Assembly: GCF_040869045.1 (NCBI RefSeq)
Contig: NC_090319.1
Span: 378,525,601 to 378,589,600, forward strand
Source of the DNA: Eurosta solidaginis
Taxonomy: Eukaryota; Arthropoda; Insecta; Diptera; Tephritidae
Direction: 5' to 3'
Length of the DNA stretch: 64,000 bases
The notes under the pieces are model-generated. The model worked only from the letters and a program-made list of their open reading frames with translations, was not told the DNA's origin and searched no databases. The translations under genes were made by a program, and so were the position numbers. The first letter of the stretch is position 1; each line of letters starts with the position of its first letter. This document shows, in pieces, positions 9,411 to 21,970 of the stretch.

Positions 9411-10244
9411 AAACTCGCCTTGAAGTTCTTCTCAAAGTTCAATATGGCAGCATATCTGTTCTGAGGTCCTGTCTCTGCTAAGTATGTATCATATTTCTAC
9501 ATTCTCTTATCTTATTGAAATAAGATAATTAATTTCACACTCCCGTATTGATTTGTCTGTTCGAAATTGTTACTTCAGCCCTTTGGAGGGGTTAAATATT
9601 TGCGATGGGTGCTATATAGTGGTTTTTATATGGAGCCAATGAGCTCATTGATGGAGTTTCTGTTGATCTGTCCTTCATATACGTTTATTGGGCCTTTGAA
9701 AAGTTTGTCCTCTTATAGAAAAACTTTAGAATAACTTTCAGCACAAAACATTTGAAGCTGGATAGTTTCGGGTTAATCATGAAATGGGCAGCATTCCGAA
9801 ACAAGATCATGTCGGAATTGTTTTCCCAATAATTGTTGTTGTAATTAGACGTTTCGGTAAATTTTCGTCAGTATTTCAAACTCAAAATACAGGACAAAAT
9901 CAAATATCAGATAGGCATAAGTTAAATATATACATATTTATATGTATGTATTTTTTTGTTTTGCTTACATGTTTTTTCAAAGGTATTATTTCCGTAAAAT
10001 GTGCTTTATTTGTTTTACAATAATAAATTATGAATTGTTTTGTACAAATATAAATTGTAGCTATTGTTTTCTTGGAAAAAAATCTACCAACTTCTACCAC
10101 TATTTTCATTTTTCGTATGCCAACATTCTCTTTCTAAAGGTCCGCGCCTGGTCTAAGCTCTCGTTCGCAATACAGAAAAAGGAGGGAGTGAAAATTTTCT
10201 TCCAATTCCGTAAATTAAATTCTTTTTTTTTATCTCGATATTTT
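9411..10244. other. No gene recognised
   Basis: AT-rich; open frames at 9784-10262 are rich in Phe/Cys/Tyr codons from A/T runs and have no domain. Confidence 0.45.
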
Positions 10245-10629
10245 AAGAGAAAACTTCCATGAATTTTCAAACTGAAGATAAGCCAGCCAATATCTAAAAC
10301 GTGTTTGAAAAAATTCGAGGAAAATTTTACGAAAATGTCGAACAATTTATTTGGAGTTCTCTGAAATTTTTTGAGTATGCAGTTTTGTAGCCCAATTAAT
10401 TTCAGTCTTACAAAGCATGAGTTATAGGTCTTTTCACAGTTTGCATTGATTATTACAATTTTTTCTAAAGCGTGTTCCAGATTTTCTTCAATAAAAAAAA
10501 TTCAAAATTTGTATGGAGAATAATCTAAAACACCCTTCGGAAAAAAAATTGTTAAAAATCAATGCGAAATTTGAGAGACCTATAACTTATACTTTGTCAG
10601 ACTGGAATTGATTCGGCTACACATTGCAT
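10245..10629. mobile_element. Foldback element, left arm and centre
   Basis: The arm from 'aaaacttccatgaatttt' to the centre is the imperfect reverse complement of 11680-11905. The centre is palindromic: 'gttataggtc' (10421) pairs with 'gacctataac' (about 10581). A third relative lies at 46746-46930. The bases at 10421-10629 recur at 11576-11783. Confidence 0.7.
10421..10629. repeat. 209-bp direct repeat flanking a hAT fragment, copy 1
   Basis: Nearly identical to 11576-11783: one G/A change and a small A-run difference. The first repeat ends and the hAT fragment begins at 10630; the second repeat starts right at the hAT terminus (11575/11576). The near-identity points to a recent duplication. 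Confidence 0.85.
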
Positions 10630-11575
10630 GAACTGACCTACTAGTCCGTTTTTTGCACCAATCATTACGGGAGCACCATCAGTTTGCTTTTATCTGCAAA
10701 TCCAAACAATTCGCGTTCAATACACGCATAAATTGTGCTTCCCGTCACATTCAATTCGAGTCCTCGCAAACAAAACATATTCTCCGAAATGTTAAAGTTA
10801 CCGTCAACAGTCCTCACACATACCAAAAGTTGACAGGTGTCACTAATGTCGGTACTTTCATCCAATGCAATGGAATAAGACCTGGCGGTTAATATATTTT
10901 GTTTCAATTGTAAATATAAAAACTTGAAATATCAGTTATCCGTCGCGTGATTGTACGTCGTGATAAGGGAATATCACCAACATGTTTGGCTAACTCCAAC
11001 CCTTTTTCTCCAAAGCACTCCAGGACGGCTACAGCCAAATCTTTAAAAAAAAAGTACCATCTTCTAATGGCTTACCTTTTTTTGCTAAAGCAAAACTAAC
11101 CACGAAAGAAGCTTTCAATTTTGCTTGAGACAAATTTTCTTCCATTTCATTTATTTTTGAACGTTCCAAAAAAGCAAGCTTACATTCGAAGAACTTTATC
11201 ATTTTTTCCTCAGGGGTAAGAGTATTTACGCTCCTGTGGAGTAAAACGAAATGTCGACTTAAGCTTTGCTTGCAAATGAAGTTTATAATTTTCCCGCAAA
11301 CTAAGCATTGTGGCTTATTGGCGCTATTTAAAACAAAAAAAAAAACTCTTAATTCCCATTCAATCTGAAACATTTTGCATTAATAAGTACGTACAATATT
11401 TCGTATTGTACGACCAAACACTGTACCAAGACTGCGTGTGATACGTGCTTATGGCACAAGCGCTGGAATCAAACTAAATAAATATTTGATTTTGCATTCG
11501 TGCTAGCCACGCGTTCGTGTATACTAACACATTCTCAATTTGGTAATCGTGTATATGTAGTGGTGCCCACCTATG
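10630..11575 (-). pseudogene. hAT transposase relic (ZBED/GTF2I-repeat type) with 5' terminus
   Basis: Minus strand. Upstream part (11373-11029) has a BED/C2H2-like finger CLVCGKIINF...LSRHFVLLH, then KASFVVSFALAKKGKPL, a segment typical of domesticated and active hAT transposases of the GTF2I-repeat/ZBED group. Downstream part (10907-10665) starts near SIALDESTDISDTCQLLV, holding an acidic catalytic-site motif of that group, and a frameshift near 10680 moves the frame into GAPVMIGAKNGLVGQFM. It is cut off at 10630, so the C-terminal dimerisation domain is lost. The outer end (11575-11550, reversed) reads CATAGGTGGGCACCACTAC, which matches the hAT terminus at 25203. Stops and frameshifts make it non-functional. 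Confidence 0.75.
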
Positions 11576-11905
11576 GTTATAGGTCTTTTCACAGTTTGCA
11601 TTGATTATTACAATTTTTTCTAAAGCATGTTCCAGATTTTCTTCAATAAAAAAAATTCAAAATTTGTATGGAGAATAATCTAAAACACCCTTCGGCAAAA
11701 AATTTTTAAAAATCAATGCGAAATTTGAGAGACCTATAACTTATACTTTGTCAGACTGGAATTGATTCGGCTACACATTGCATACTTAAAGAAAAAAAAC
11801 TCACAGAAATCTAAATAAAAAGTTAAAATTTTCTTGATTTTTTCGAAAACGGGTTTGAGATTGCTTGCATAGTTTCAGTTACTAAATTCATGGAAGTTTT
11901 TTTTT
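11576..11905. mobile_element. Foldback element, duplicated centre and right arm
   Basis: 11576-11783 repeats 10421-10629. 11784-11905 continues into the right arm, ending 'cttgcatag...attcatggaagttttt', the reverse complement of the left arm near 10245. Confidence 0.7.
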
Positions 11906-12139
11906 TAGTTATTTAGTTGATAAAATTTCCACTGCTTTTTCTTTGTTCACTGCTGTATAAATAAAAGTGGGTGCAGTTTCAGTCTGATTTGAACATTTTA
12001 TTTTTCATTGTTTTGACAATTAAAGAGCGCTAAAATACTGCAATTCCTGAATTTGATGTGCAGCTCTGGCATTAGCAATTGAGTGCGATTAACGCTACTC
12101 GTCAAATCTGTTGTAGGTACAATGATTAATCTGCTCTAA

Positions 12140-12409
12140 CAAGCCAACCTAATAAAACCGCACTGCGTTTTTTTTAGCGCGCGCAAACAACCGGCGTTTT
12201 TTGGCCTAACCCAAATAAACATGCGTTGCGACAATGTAAAGCATGTGCGCAAACTGCGTCAAACTGAAATGTCACGCAGAACAAAAATTGGAAATCGAGT
12301 TAGGTTTTCACGCACCAAATTCAATTTGGGTTGCTCTCATACAAGTTGTATGTGCATAAGACATTTTTGACAGAAAATGACTTGCGTGCGTTTTTATTAG
12401 GTTGGCATG
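12140..12409. mobile_element. PIF-like MITE, 270 bp (family C)
   Basis: TIRs 'caagccaacctaat' and 'attaggttggcatg'. 'taa' flanks both ends (12137-12139 and 12410-12412), which fits the 3-bp TWA duplications of PIF/Harbinger. Same 270-bp length as the copy at 25303-25572. Non-coding. Confidence 0.8.
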
Positions 12410-12412
12410 TAA

Positions 12413-13227
12413 GTAGTGAATGCGCTCATTAATTCTGAGAGCACATTTCCAGCAAAGTATCCAATGCCAATATTATAGTATACACGAGAATGTCAAGATC
12501 AAACAACATCGATACTTTAGTTACTTAATACAATTAATATTTAGTTGAGAGTTGTAATGCGAATAATTTTTTTTTTGTTCAATTTCAGTTTTTTGCAACC
12601 GCATTTAAGCGCCCACAAGGTGGATTATGCGTTAAAGCCATGATTTCTATGTTCAATATCACTTTTGAAAGTTAAATAAATTTGTTCTTATTTCAATATT
12701 TGTAAATATGTTTTTGTTTTAATTTTTTAATAAAAAGTTGTTATTAAATGCAGTTAACATCAAAGTTTGCTCAAGGCCATAGCTACCTTACGAGCTCAAG
12801 CGTTAAGTGCGGGGCGTACGATCAACATTAATTCAGGTAGCGAAACGTACAAACGCATTCGCATATATGCATCAACATACCGAAGTACATACACATGTAC
12901 ATGAAAATGTTTGTTTTATTAATTAACCTTAACAATAATAAAAATCTCTAGATATTAAAGTTTAATTTGTTTTTATTCTCATCCGGATATGTAAGCTGCA
13001 ACTTTGCATGAAGGTCAATTTGGTTTTTACTGGTAATTTGAAAGGTAATTAGCTAAGAAAACAAACAAATAAAATTTCATAAAAAATATTAATTGCGCCA
13101 GGTTTGAAATAATTTTGTTTTTAAGACTTTAAAATTTAGAAATTAAATGATATTTTCATATTAAATTCAATGTGCTGCTCCAGTAGCACTTATTGACTTG
13201 ATGTCTACGCTGAAACAGCTTTCGCTG
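12413..13227. other. No gene recognised
   Basis: AT-rich. The sequence next to 13228 may be decayed retrotransposon, but no pol motif is readable. Confidence 0.45.
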
Positions 13228-14547
13228 TTAATGATGGTTCCAAAAAAAAGGTCCTTCACAGTCACAGCTTTGTGTCAACAGTGCCGAAGCTTCCAAGGCG
13301 CGTTTGAAGCATTTGATAACTCCAGCATTTTCCTGTTGTGATCCCTTCAATGCTTCCAAAATTGCGTCTACCCATTCTGGTATTTCCACTTCCACACGAT
13401 GGGCTTTGTATGCTGGTTTACTCAAAAGTGAGGCAGTTTCCTGATCCAGTGCATGGGATACTGTTTCAGCAAATGTTTGCTTTGGCTTTGTGTAAGTAGC
13501 TCGCTTTGTTTCGACGTCCCGTATGCCATTTATAAAACTCTGAATCTTTACCCTTTCAGTGTATTCCACCGGCGCGTCCGCATTTGCAAGATGAGCCAAT
13601 CTTTCAACATCCGAAGCAAACTCTTGCAAAGTCGCATTAGCTTTTTGGTAATGGTTTTGCAATTCTATTTGATATATCTGTTTCCTATGCTCGCTTCCGC
13701 AACGTCTCTCGACAGCGGTCATCAATGCTTCATAACTGTTCCGTTCGTACTCTGTAATAGTTTGTAAAATTTCAGCTGCAGGCCACGAACAGTGCAGTAA
13801 CTTCATCATCCGCATTCCAGTTGTTCACTGCTGACGTCTTCTCAAATTAAAGCTTAAATACCTGGAAAGGAACAGAGCCGTCAAAGGATGATGTCTTTAC
13901 CTTTGGATTACTGGCTGAAACTGATGGGCGATTTGCAACTCCTGTATACAACCTCTCAAAGCTTTTATCTCGGCATCCATTTTGTCCTCGAGCTGTACAA
14001 TTTTTGTATTCTGTGGTTCTAACTGCGAAGACATTTGTGCCACCTGCAATGATAAGCGCTCCTATTGTGCTTCCATCTTGGATGTAATCTGTGTCGACAT
14101 TTCTGAAATATGCGTTTCTTGTGCTTCAATCTTCGATGTTATTTGTGACGACATTTCTGAAAAACGTGATTCTTGTCGTGTCTCCTGCGATTACAGTTGG
14201 GATGCCATATATGTCTTCTGTTCTGCCAGTTGAGATGTTATATTTGGCTTTTGTTCTTCCAGTTGAGATGACACTGTCGATGTTTGAGCAGATAGTGCAG
14301 CCAAAATCATGTTCAAGTCTGTTCTCGTAACTGTCAGCGATATTCCGTTTTTCTCTTCAATTTTTGTTGTTGTCTCGTCCCCATCAGGATGAAAGACATC
14401 ATCGTCCACATTAATTCCTTCCGACTCCATTATCTCTCGTAGCCGTGCTTGAAGTTCGATCTTATTGCAGGTTGTATTCAATCCACGGTTCTCCAACTCC
14501 TTTTTCAGTTGCTGGATCTTTAATTCACTTAACGTTGCCATGTCCAA
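13228..14547 (-). pseudogene. Broken Ty3/Gypsy gag with SAP domain
   Basis: The start at 14547 encodes MDMATLSELKIQQLKKEL, an N-terminal SAP-like helix pair found in some Ty3/Gypsy Gag proteins. A Gln/Ser-rich coiled-coil with SSQLEEQK-type repeats follows. A first in-frame stop is near 14190, a second near 14063, then a frameshift enters the capsid-like domain (13815-13300), with EILQTI, RKQIYQIELQNHYQ and ERLAHLANADAPVEY. The frame reaches IKCFK where a CCHC zinc knuckle should start, but the following residues do not form one, and no protease or reverse transcriptase follows. It is a remnant with no coding capacity for a full element. Confidence 0.8.
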
Positions 14548-14600
14548 GTTATATTCGAAATCTTCGGAATTTATTCAAAAATTCCTTTTCTGACACTAAT

Positions 14601-15069
14601 TGTAACAAATTTAGGGAAATTCCGCTTATTCCAAACCTTCTGCTAACGTTCGAATCGCTAAACTGTTGAATAAATAATTCCAATATTCAATAATGCATAA
14701 TGGTCTTTATTATACTACTTTGAAATTACTTCACAATAATACTTATACTTCACAACCAATAGCGTGCTTTAATCAAAACTGATTAGTGATGCCTCAGCTA
14801 GCGCTGCTTTTATACTCTCGGTTTCCTCGTTCACCCATTTCTCTTAAGGTCTAGTAATTTTGTGAACTGCATGCTTGGTTACCAGCCATATACATGTATA
14901 TTTGTAGTTTGTAGCCATATGCGTGTGTATATGTAAGTACTACTTCGGCTGATGATTGCCTTGTATGTATGTGCGTAAATGATGATTGATTTTTTACGTA
15001 CATACGAGTGGCTATTTAGCATCAGTTTAATGGTGCTAGTATCACTTAGTGATGCTAATATTCGTCACA
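14601..15069 (-). repeat. LTR of the Ty3/Gypsy remnant, about 469 bp
   Basis: On the minus strand this starts TGTGACGAATATTAG and ends AAATTTGTTACA, a TG...CA pair, and lies directly upstream of the gag leader (which begins ATTAGTGTCAGAA). It holds a TATA box (14807-14814 reversed). No second copy of this LTR is in the window, so boundaries are inferred from one copy and the other end of the element is missing. Confidence 0.65.
14807..14814 (-). promoter_or_regulatory. TATA box in LTR
   Basis: The minus strand reads GAGTATAAAAGCAGC, a good RNA polymerase II core element inside the presumed LTR, about 205 bases upstream of its inner edge. Confidence 0.5.
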
Positions 15070-16421
15070 ATATCTAATTCCATATCTATAGTCCTTGATT
15101 TGTTTGAACAGTATTAATAAAAAACTGCGTGAATTAATACGATATACCGTTATGATTAAGATAAAAATATCCTTACGATTAAAAAATGTATTCTACTAGT
15201 TTCAATAATGACTGTGATAAGAATATAATTAATTTTACTCACTCAGGTTCATTATGACTCCTGACCGCATTTTTGTCCGAACAAATAGAGCTTCCATTAC
15301 CCATTATTAAACGATTGACACAAAACTGTGCAACAACCTTACACACATACACACAAATATTAAACTTAATTAGATCACGCAATACATTCGCATCGATGGC
15401 AGGACAATTTCCATCTAAAAGTTTATTATTTATGTAAAATGCGCTGAGGTCGATAGTTATGGAATAAACCGGTTTTTTTTTTATTTTTAGTAATGTAAAC
15501 TTTAGCAGTCAGCTTAAAAAAACTGTTGTTGGAGAGTAGAAGTTGGTATATTGCACATGTCGGAGAGTGTTCATGTCTACGCTTGACGTAGATGATTAGG
15601 CGGATTAAATATTTAGAAAGCAATTTATTATTGCAATCAATCAAGCTGGAATGGAACGATGAGGTAAGACGAAATAAAAAGAACGTAATTGTTTTTAATT
15701 TTTTTTGTAACTTTCACGTAAACAAACTCACTCACTATTATATTTTTTGCGCCTTTTTTCTTCCTAAGTTTTGCAATATATTTATTATTTATATTTTATT
15801 CTATTTCTTTTCTCTTTCATTACACTTAACACTTCGTTGAATAAGACAAATTTCTTATCTGTGCAATAAAAAGCTGGAACAATAATTTTTAATACACCGC
15901 ATTTGTTTCGGAGCACCTTTTAACAACAAGTGACTGATCTGTTGAAATACACAAAATGCTTTGATGTTTGTCGCAGCTGCAGTCCAATGTCCGCCGTAAG
16001 CTTAGAAGCACGAAAAGCACGCAGCAAATGGAAAACTACGTTAAATACAATAAAAAAATTTATAAAAAATAGAGTCGCTTGTAGAAAAATGCCTATGTAC
16101 ATACATATATACTTATTTGTTTTTATATACATACATACCCACCAAAAATTTCCATTTTACTGAAGGGCTTATATCATGAGACGTAACATTCTTAATGAGC
16201 ATTAGTCTTATAAATATGTTCTTTACAGCACGCCTTATGTTTTTTATACTTACATACATATGTCATCAGAAATAAAAGTTTTGTTGGACGTTATCATAAC
16301 GTTATGTATAAGGCTTATAGTCCATATGAAATAAGGCTTTCATAGGCACTACTATCTCAGTTATCGCATCATCTTATGCCAAACTGCAGAAAGCCCGCGA
16401 ACCTTGAAAGACATATCAAAT
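15070..16421. other. No gene recognised
   Basis: AT-rich intergenic-looking sequence. The frame at 15930-16163 has a basic helical stretch (ARKARSKWKTTLNTIKKF) that I do not recognise; it could be an exon piece but nothing supports that. Confidence 0.4.
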
Positions 16422-16580
16422 GGTATAATTCTCTGTCTGGACCTATAAAACGTCAGCTGTGAGGATATTTTCGCACTTGGAATAAACGAAGATTAATTTT
16501 TGGTCGGAAAAGCAGACGACATTGCTGCAGTAATCACAGCCCACAATAAAGAAGAAGCACACAGAAAGCTCAATCAGTAA
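16422..16580 (+). pseudogene. R1-clade reverse transcriptase fragment
   Basis: Plus strand reads a decayed version of the RT core, with LVGKADDIAAVITAHNKEE in place of the usual F/YADD motif, and an earlier LCLDL*N segment at the place of the conserved GPDLWN. It aligns with FADDVAAVITAP in the element at 25675-27558. At least two stops, and the catalytic Tyr/Phe replaced by Lys. Confidence 0.75.
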
Positions 16581-17395
16581 AGGGTTTTACTTACGTTTTT
16601 ACGATTTTCGTAATCGATATGTTGGTTACCTTAACGGATTTCCATATTCAGTAATCACTTTTTTGATATTCGTGTAGCTTTGACCAGCTTTTGTCGCTCA
16701 ATTATTGAAGATAATTTTAAGGTCATTCACGGCATTAGCTTGAATTCCATTATTCTACAATTTAAACTAATAATAAGCGTTAGCTGTATTCAAACTGAGT
16801 TAGTGAATAGCGCAACTCAACAAAAAAGGCATGTGTTGGAAAGTTACAAACAAGTTAAGTTCAATATCTCATTTTCAGTATGAATGTAGATACCCATATT
16901 ATTTTTTGGGATGACAGTATATAGAATAAAAAAGGCCGAATATCCTAAGTGTGTTTGCGCCATGCCGACGAGAACGATGCTGAATAAAACCTTCATCAAA
17001 TGCTCGCGATGAAGCCGATGCGAAAATTTTACAGCAAAAACACAGTCCATATTTTGGTCTATGAAATGGGCTAACATATGAAACTGATATCCAATTACAA
17101 GCCGTCTACGATCCTTAGTTTTAACGGCTACCACCTGATTTTGCTTTACTTTTTATATAAAATAATAACCTATTCGAAAGGCTACATGAATAATAAAATT
17201 AAAGCAAATGGCAAACAAATTGTTCGAAAAGTGCTCCTCTTTCTAGGAATAAAAAGTTCTTTAAATCTCAACTGTGTCGAATGTCAAGAGAATCGGCTCA
17301 TAAATTGGATTTTTTAGAATAGGTCGGCTCTTGCTTCACTTCCCCTTACAGACTTTCACATTTATACATTTTCAGAGATAATGTTACATATTTAT
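16581..17395. other. No gene recognised
   Basis: AT-rich, unassigned. Reading frames here show no domain. Confidence 0.4.
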
Positions 17396-20300
17396 CTTTT
17401 TATACCTTTCATGAAAATGAAATGGTATATTAATTTCGTCACGAAACCGAAAATTGTAAGTCCTTAAAGGAAAATAGATAGACCCACCATTAAGTATACC
17501 GAAATAATCAGGTTGAAGAGCTGAGTTGATTTAGCCATGTCCGTGTGTCCGTCTGTCCGTCTGTCTGTTTGTATGCAAACTAGTCCCTCAATTTTTGAGA
17601 TATCTTGATAAAATTTGGTGAGCGGGTGTATTTGGGTGTCCTATTAGACATTTGTCGGAACCGACCGGATCGGACCACTATAGCATATATCCTCCATACA
17701 ACCGATTTTTCAGAAAAAGAGGATTTTTGTAATATCTTACCCAATTTAACAGATTGAAGCTTCAAACTTCACCATATACTTTCGTATATTGCACATATTG
17801 TTGCCTGAAAAAATTGATGAGATCGGTTGTATATATAGTATATACCCCCCACAACCGATTGTTCAGATAAGGAACTTTTCGTAATTACAGCCCCATTTTA
17901 AGAGCTAGAGGCTTCAAATTTCAACGAATGCTTAGGTATATAGCATATATTGTTGTCTGAAAAAATCATAAAGATCGGTGGTATATATAGTATATATATG
18001 GTGGTATATATAGTATATATATAGTATATATATATATATTTTTGGCAAATTTTAGCCCCATTTTCACAGCTAGAAGCTTCAAATTTCACCGAATACTTAC
18101 GTATATAGCATATATTGTTGTCTGAAAAAATCATAGAGATCGGTTGTATATATAGTATATATCTCATACAACCGATTGTTCAGATAAGAAACTTTTCGCA
18201 ATTTCTACCCCATTTTAACAGCTATAAGCTTCAAATTTCACCGATTGCTTACGTATATAGCATATATTGTTGTCTGAAAAAATCATAGAGATCGGTTGTA
18301 TATATAGTATATATCTCATACAACCGATTGTTCAGATAAGAAACTTTGCGCAATTTCTGCCCCGTTTTAACAGCTAGAAGCTTCAAATTTCACAAAATGC
18401 TTACGGATATAGCATATATTGTTCTCTGAAAAAATTATAGAGATCGGTGGTATATATATTATACACTTCATACAAACTGTCATTTTTGCCCCTTTTTTAC
18501 GGCTAGAAGCTTCAAAATTCATCAAATTTCATCAAATAGTTACGTTTACGTCATATATTTTTGAAATACGTGATTCGTAGTCATAGTTTTTACATGCAGA
18601 CCACAAAAAACGTGAAGCTTTGCATCCTCACACTGATTACCTACCTATTTTTATACCTTTCATGGAAATGAAATGGTATATTAATTTCGTCACGAAACCG
18701 AAAATTGTAAGTCCTTAAAGGAAAATAGATAGACCCACCATTAAGTATACCGAAATAATCAGGTTGAAGAGCTGAGTTGATTTAGCCATGTCCGTCTGTC
18801 CGTCTGTCTGTTTGTATGCAAACTAGTCCCTCAATTTTTGAGATATCTTGATAAAATTTGGTGAGCGGGTGTATTTGGGTGTCCGATTAGACATTTGTCG
18901 GAACCGACCGGATCGGACCACTATAGCATATATCCTCCATACAACCGATTTTTCAGAAAAAGAGGATTTTTGTAATATCTTACCCAATTTAACAGATTGA
19001 AGCTTCAAACTTCACCATATACTTTCGTATATTGCACGTATTTTTGTCTGAAAAAATTGATGAGATCGGTCGTATATATAGTATATATCCCCCACAACCG
19101 ATTGTTCAGATAAGGAACTTTTCGTAATTACTGCCCTATTTTAAGAGCTACAGGCTTCAAATTTCAACGAATGCTTACGTATATAGCATATATTGCTGTC
19201 TGAAAAAATCATAAAGATAGGTGGTATATATAGTATATATATGGTGGTATATATAGTATATATATATATATAGATATATATATATATATATATTTTCGCA
19301 AACTTTAGCCCCGCATCAAATTTCACAGAATACTTACGTATATAGCATATATTGTTGTCTGAAAAAATCATAGAGATCGGTTGTATATATAGTATATATC
19401 TCATACAACAGCTATAAGCTTCAAATTTCACCGATTGCTTAAGTATATAGCATGTATTGTTGTCTGAAAAAATCATAGAGATCGGTTGTATATATAGTAT
19501 ATATCTCATACAACCGATTGTTCAGATAAGAAATTTTTCGCAATTTCTACCCCATTTTAACAGCTATAAGCTTCAAATTTCACCAAATGCTTACGTGTAT
19601 AGCGTATATTGATGTCTGAAAAAATCATTGAGATCGGTGGTATACATAGTATATATCTCATACAACCGATTGTTCAGATAAGAAACTTTGCGCAATTTCT
19701 GCCCCGTTTTAACAGCTAGAAGCTTCAAATTTCACAAAATGCTTACGTATATAGCATATATTGTTGTCTGAAAAAATCATAGAGATCGGTGGTATATATA
19801 TTATATACTTCATATAAACTCTCATTTTTGCCCCTTTTTTACGGCTAGAAGCTTCAAAATTCATCAAATTTCATCAAATAGTTACGTTTACGTCATATAT
19901 TTTTGAAAGACGTGATTCGTAGTCATAGTTTTTACATGCAGACCACAAAAAACGTAAAGCTTTGCATCCTCACACAGATTACCTACCTATTTTTTATTTT
20001 ATATTTATCTTAAAAATCGTTTAGATATGTTCAAATTTCACCAAATGCTTACGTGTATAGCATATATTGTTGTCTGAGAAAATCATAGATACCGGTGGTA
20101 TATATAGTATATATCTCATACAACCGATTGTTCAGATAAGAAACTTTTCCCAATTTCTTCCCCATTTTAACAGCTAGAAGCTTCAAATTTCACCAAATGC
20201 TTACGTCTATAGCATATATTGTTGTCTGAAAAAATCATTGAGATCGGTGGTATATATATTATATATCTCATGCAACCGATTGTTCAGATAAGAAACTGTG

Positions 20301-21118
20301 CGCAATTTCTGCCCCTTTTTAACAGCTAGACGCTTCAAATTTCACCATATGCTTACGTGTATAGCATATATTGTTGTCTGAAAAAATCATTGAGATCGGT
20401 GGTATATATATTATATATCTCATACAACCGATTGTTCAGATAAGAAACTGTGCGCAATTTCTGCCCCTTTTTAACAGGTAGACGCTTCAAATTTCACCAA
20501 ATGCTTACGTGTATAGCATATATTGTTGTCTGAAAAAATCATTGAGATCGGTGGTATATATATTATATATCTCATACAACCGATTGTTCAGATAAGAAAC
20601 TGTGCGCAATTTCTTCCCCATTTTAACAGCTAGAAGCTTCAAATTTCACCAAATGCTTACGTGTATAGCATATATTGTTGTCTGAAAAAATCATAGAGAT
20701 CGGTGGTATATATATTATATACCCCATATAAACGCTAATTTTTGCCCCCTTTTTACGGCTAGAAGCTTCGAAATTCATCAAATTTCATCAAATAGTTACG
20801 TTTACGTCATATGTTGTTGAAATACGTGATTCGTAGTCATAGTTTTTACACGCAGACCACAAAAAAACTGAAACTTTGCATCCTCACACAAAGTACCTAC
20901 CTCTTTTTATACCTTTCATGAAAATGAAATGATATATTAATTTATTTTATATTTATCTTAAAAATCGTTAAGGTATGTAGATCTGTTCACTATATATTTC
21001 TTATCTTATACATCCGATTATTCGGAGATTACGAGCGGGACAAGATTATTGTTCAGCCCCATTCATGAAAGGTATGAAGTCTTCGGCACAGCCGAAGACA
21101 GTCCCGTTTTTACTTGTT
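17396..21118 (+). mobile_element. DINE-1-like Helentron, family B, compound array
   Basis: Features of DINE-1 elements appear in order. The 5' head is 'tatacctttcatgaaaatg'. A (GTCY)n microsatellite follows ('gtccgtctgtctgt', about 17540). A central array of roughly 120-bp repeats comes next ('agcttcaaatttcacc', 'catatattgttgtctgaa', 'caaccgattgttcagata'). Near the 3' end, 'ttcatgaaaggtat' is the inverse of the head, followed by a hairpin and the terminus 'tacttgtt'. Three heads occur (17396, 18648, 20904) but only one 3' end, so this is a tandem or nested array: 17396-18647 and 18648-19990 are near-identical over most of their length. Non-coding. Confidence 0.75.
21079..21099 (+). other. 3' terminal hairpin of DINE-B
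   Basis: Perfect 9-bp stem 'gtcttcggc' / 'gccgaagac' with loop 'aca', followed after 12 bases by 'tacttgtt', the shared end of families A and B. A sub-terminal 3' hairpin is characteristic of Helitron/Helentron elements. Confidence 0.8.
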
Positions 21119-21654
21119 AAATATAAGGTTTAAATAGTAGCAAAGCAAGTAGCGCTGCCGTCAGATTTCCCATACCTTACAACCACTTACGCCATTTTTT
21201 CTTGGGTAATACCATTTGTGTATAACCATGGTACGTGTCGCAAAATAGCCGTTGCGATTTGCAATATTTTAAAGAGCAACAAAAAAATAAAACTTTGTAT
21301 GTAAGTACATACAAATGTATCTCTAACGCGCTATACATAACTCATTAACAACTTTTTAGTTTTAATTCAATGAAGTTTTCGCTCTCGTGCATTTGACGTT
21401 GATCAAATCACCTGCCATGGTGCAAATAAAAAAGGTCGAAAAAAAACAGTATATAATAATAAAAATCGTAAAAGATTTTAAACAAAACCTGTTTCGTAAT
21501 ATAATTGCTGGAACTAAGCAATTAAAAAAAGTAAACTAAAAATTTTAAAACGTACAATAAAATGAATATCAAGCATTTAAAGGGAGCAAACGTGCTGAAA
21601 ATTTAATTACTTAAATTTTTTTAAATATGGTATTACACTAATCCATTGAAAAAA
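21119..21654. other. No gene recognised
   Basis: AT-rich. A stretch near 21150-21175 faintly resembles the palindromic MITE at 6318-6345. Confidence 0.4.
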
Positions 21655-21790
21655 AAAAAAACAATAGCCGTGTTTTTTTACACGTATATACGTCTACTTT
21701 TGCGCTTAAAAAACAACGCCTATCTTCACTTAGATAAAGTTGAGGGACCTGTCTAGCGGTAGTGGTTAAATAACTAGCTACAGAAGGGGT
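21655..21790. mobile_element. Fragment of the palindromic MITE at 6218-6411
   Basis: Reverse complement matches 6320-6410, sharing 'gataggcgtt', 'aacacggctatt'-like ends and 'ccgctaga'. Only one arm is clear. Confidence 0.5.
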
Positions 21791-21953
21791 TGTACCGAAA
21801 TGCGGAGACACACACTTCTGTTGAGCTTTACGTAAATCGGTTGCGGCGAATAGTGGACACACACCATTTGTAGAGGTAAAACATAGACACACATTTCAGT
21901 TGCATCTGAGTATAATGCGTATTGAAATTTAGGAGTACTTATTTTCTGCGCAG

Positions 21954-21970
21954 CAATTTCAGAAATGTAG
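21954..21970. repeat. TSD of the non-LTR element at 21971-24170
   Basis: 'caatttcagaaatgtag' here and 'caatttcagaaatatag' at 24171-24187: 16 of 17 bases match. Confidence 0.8.

Noticed and set aside
13982..14330. Plus-strand frames rich in Cys and Ser
   Set aside because: They are antisense shadows of the Gln/Ser coiled-coil of the gag pseudogene on the minus strand.
15930..16163. 77-codon frame with a basic helical stretch
   Set aside because: No domain recognised, no splice or promoter support, and its C-terminus reads into low-complexity (Tyr/Ile/His) sequence. Possible exon, not claimed.
17580..19509. Repeated short minus frames (such as 17580-17765 and 18823-19008, identical)
   Set aside because: Identical because the DINE-B unit is duplicated; non-coding element with no domain.
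17900..20700. CRISPR-like regular repeats
   Set aside because: The roughly 120-bp units are contiguous tandem repeats without short repeats and unique spacers, and the genome is eukaryotic.
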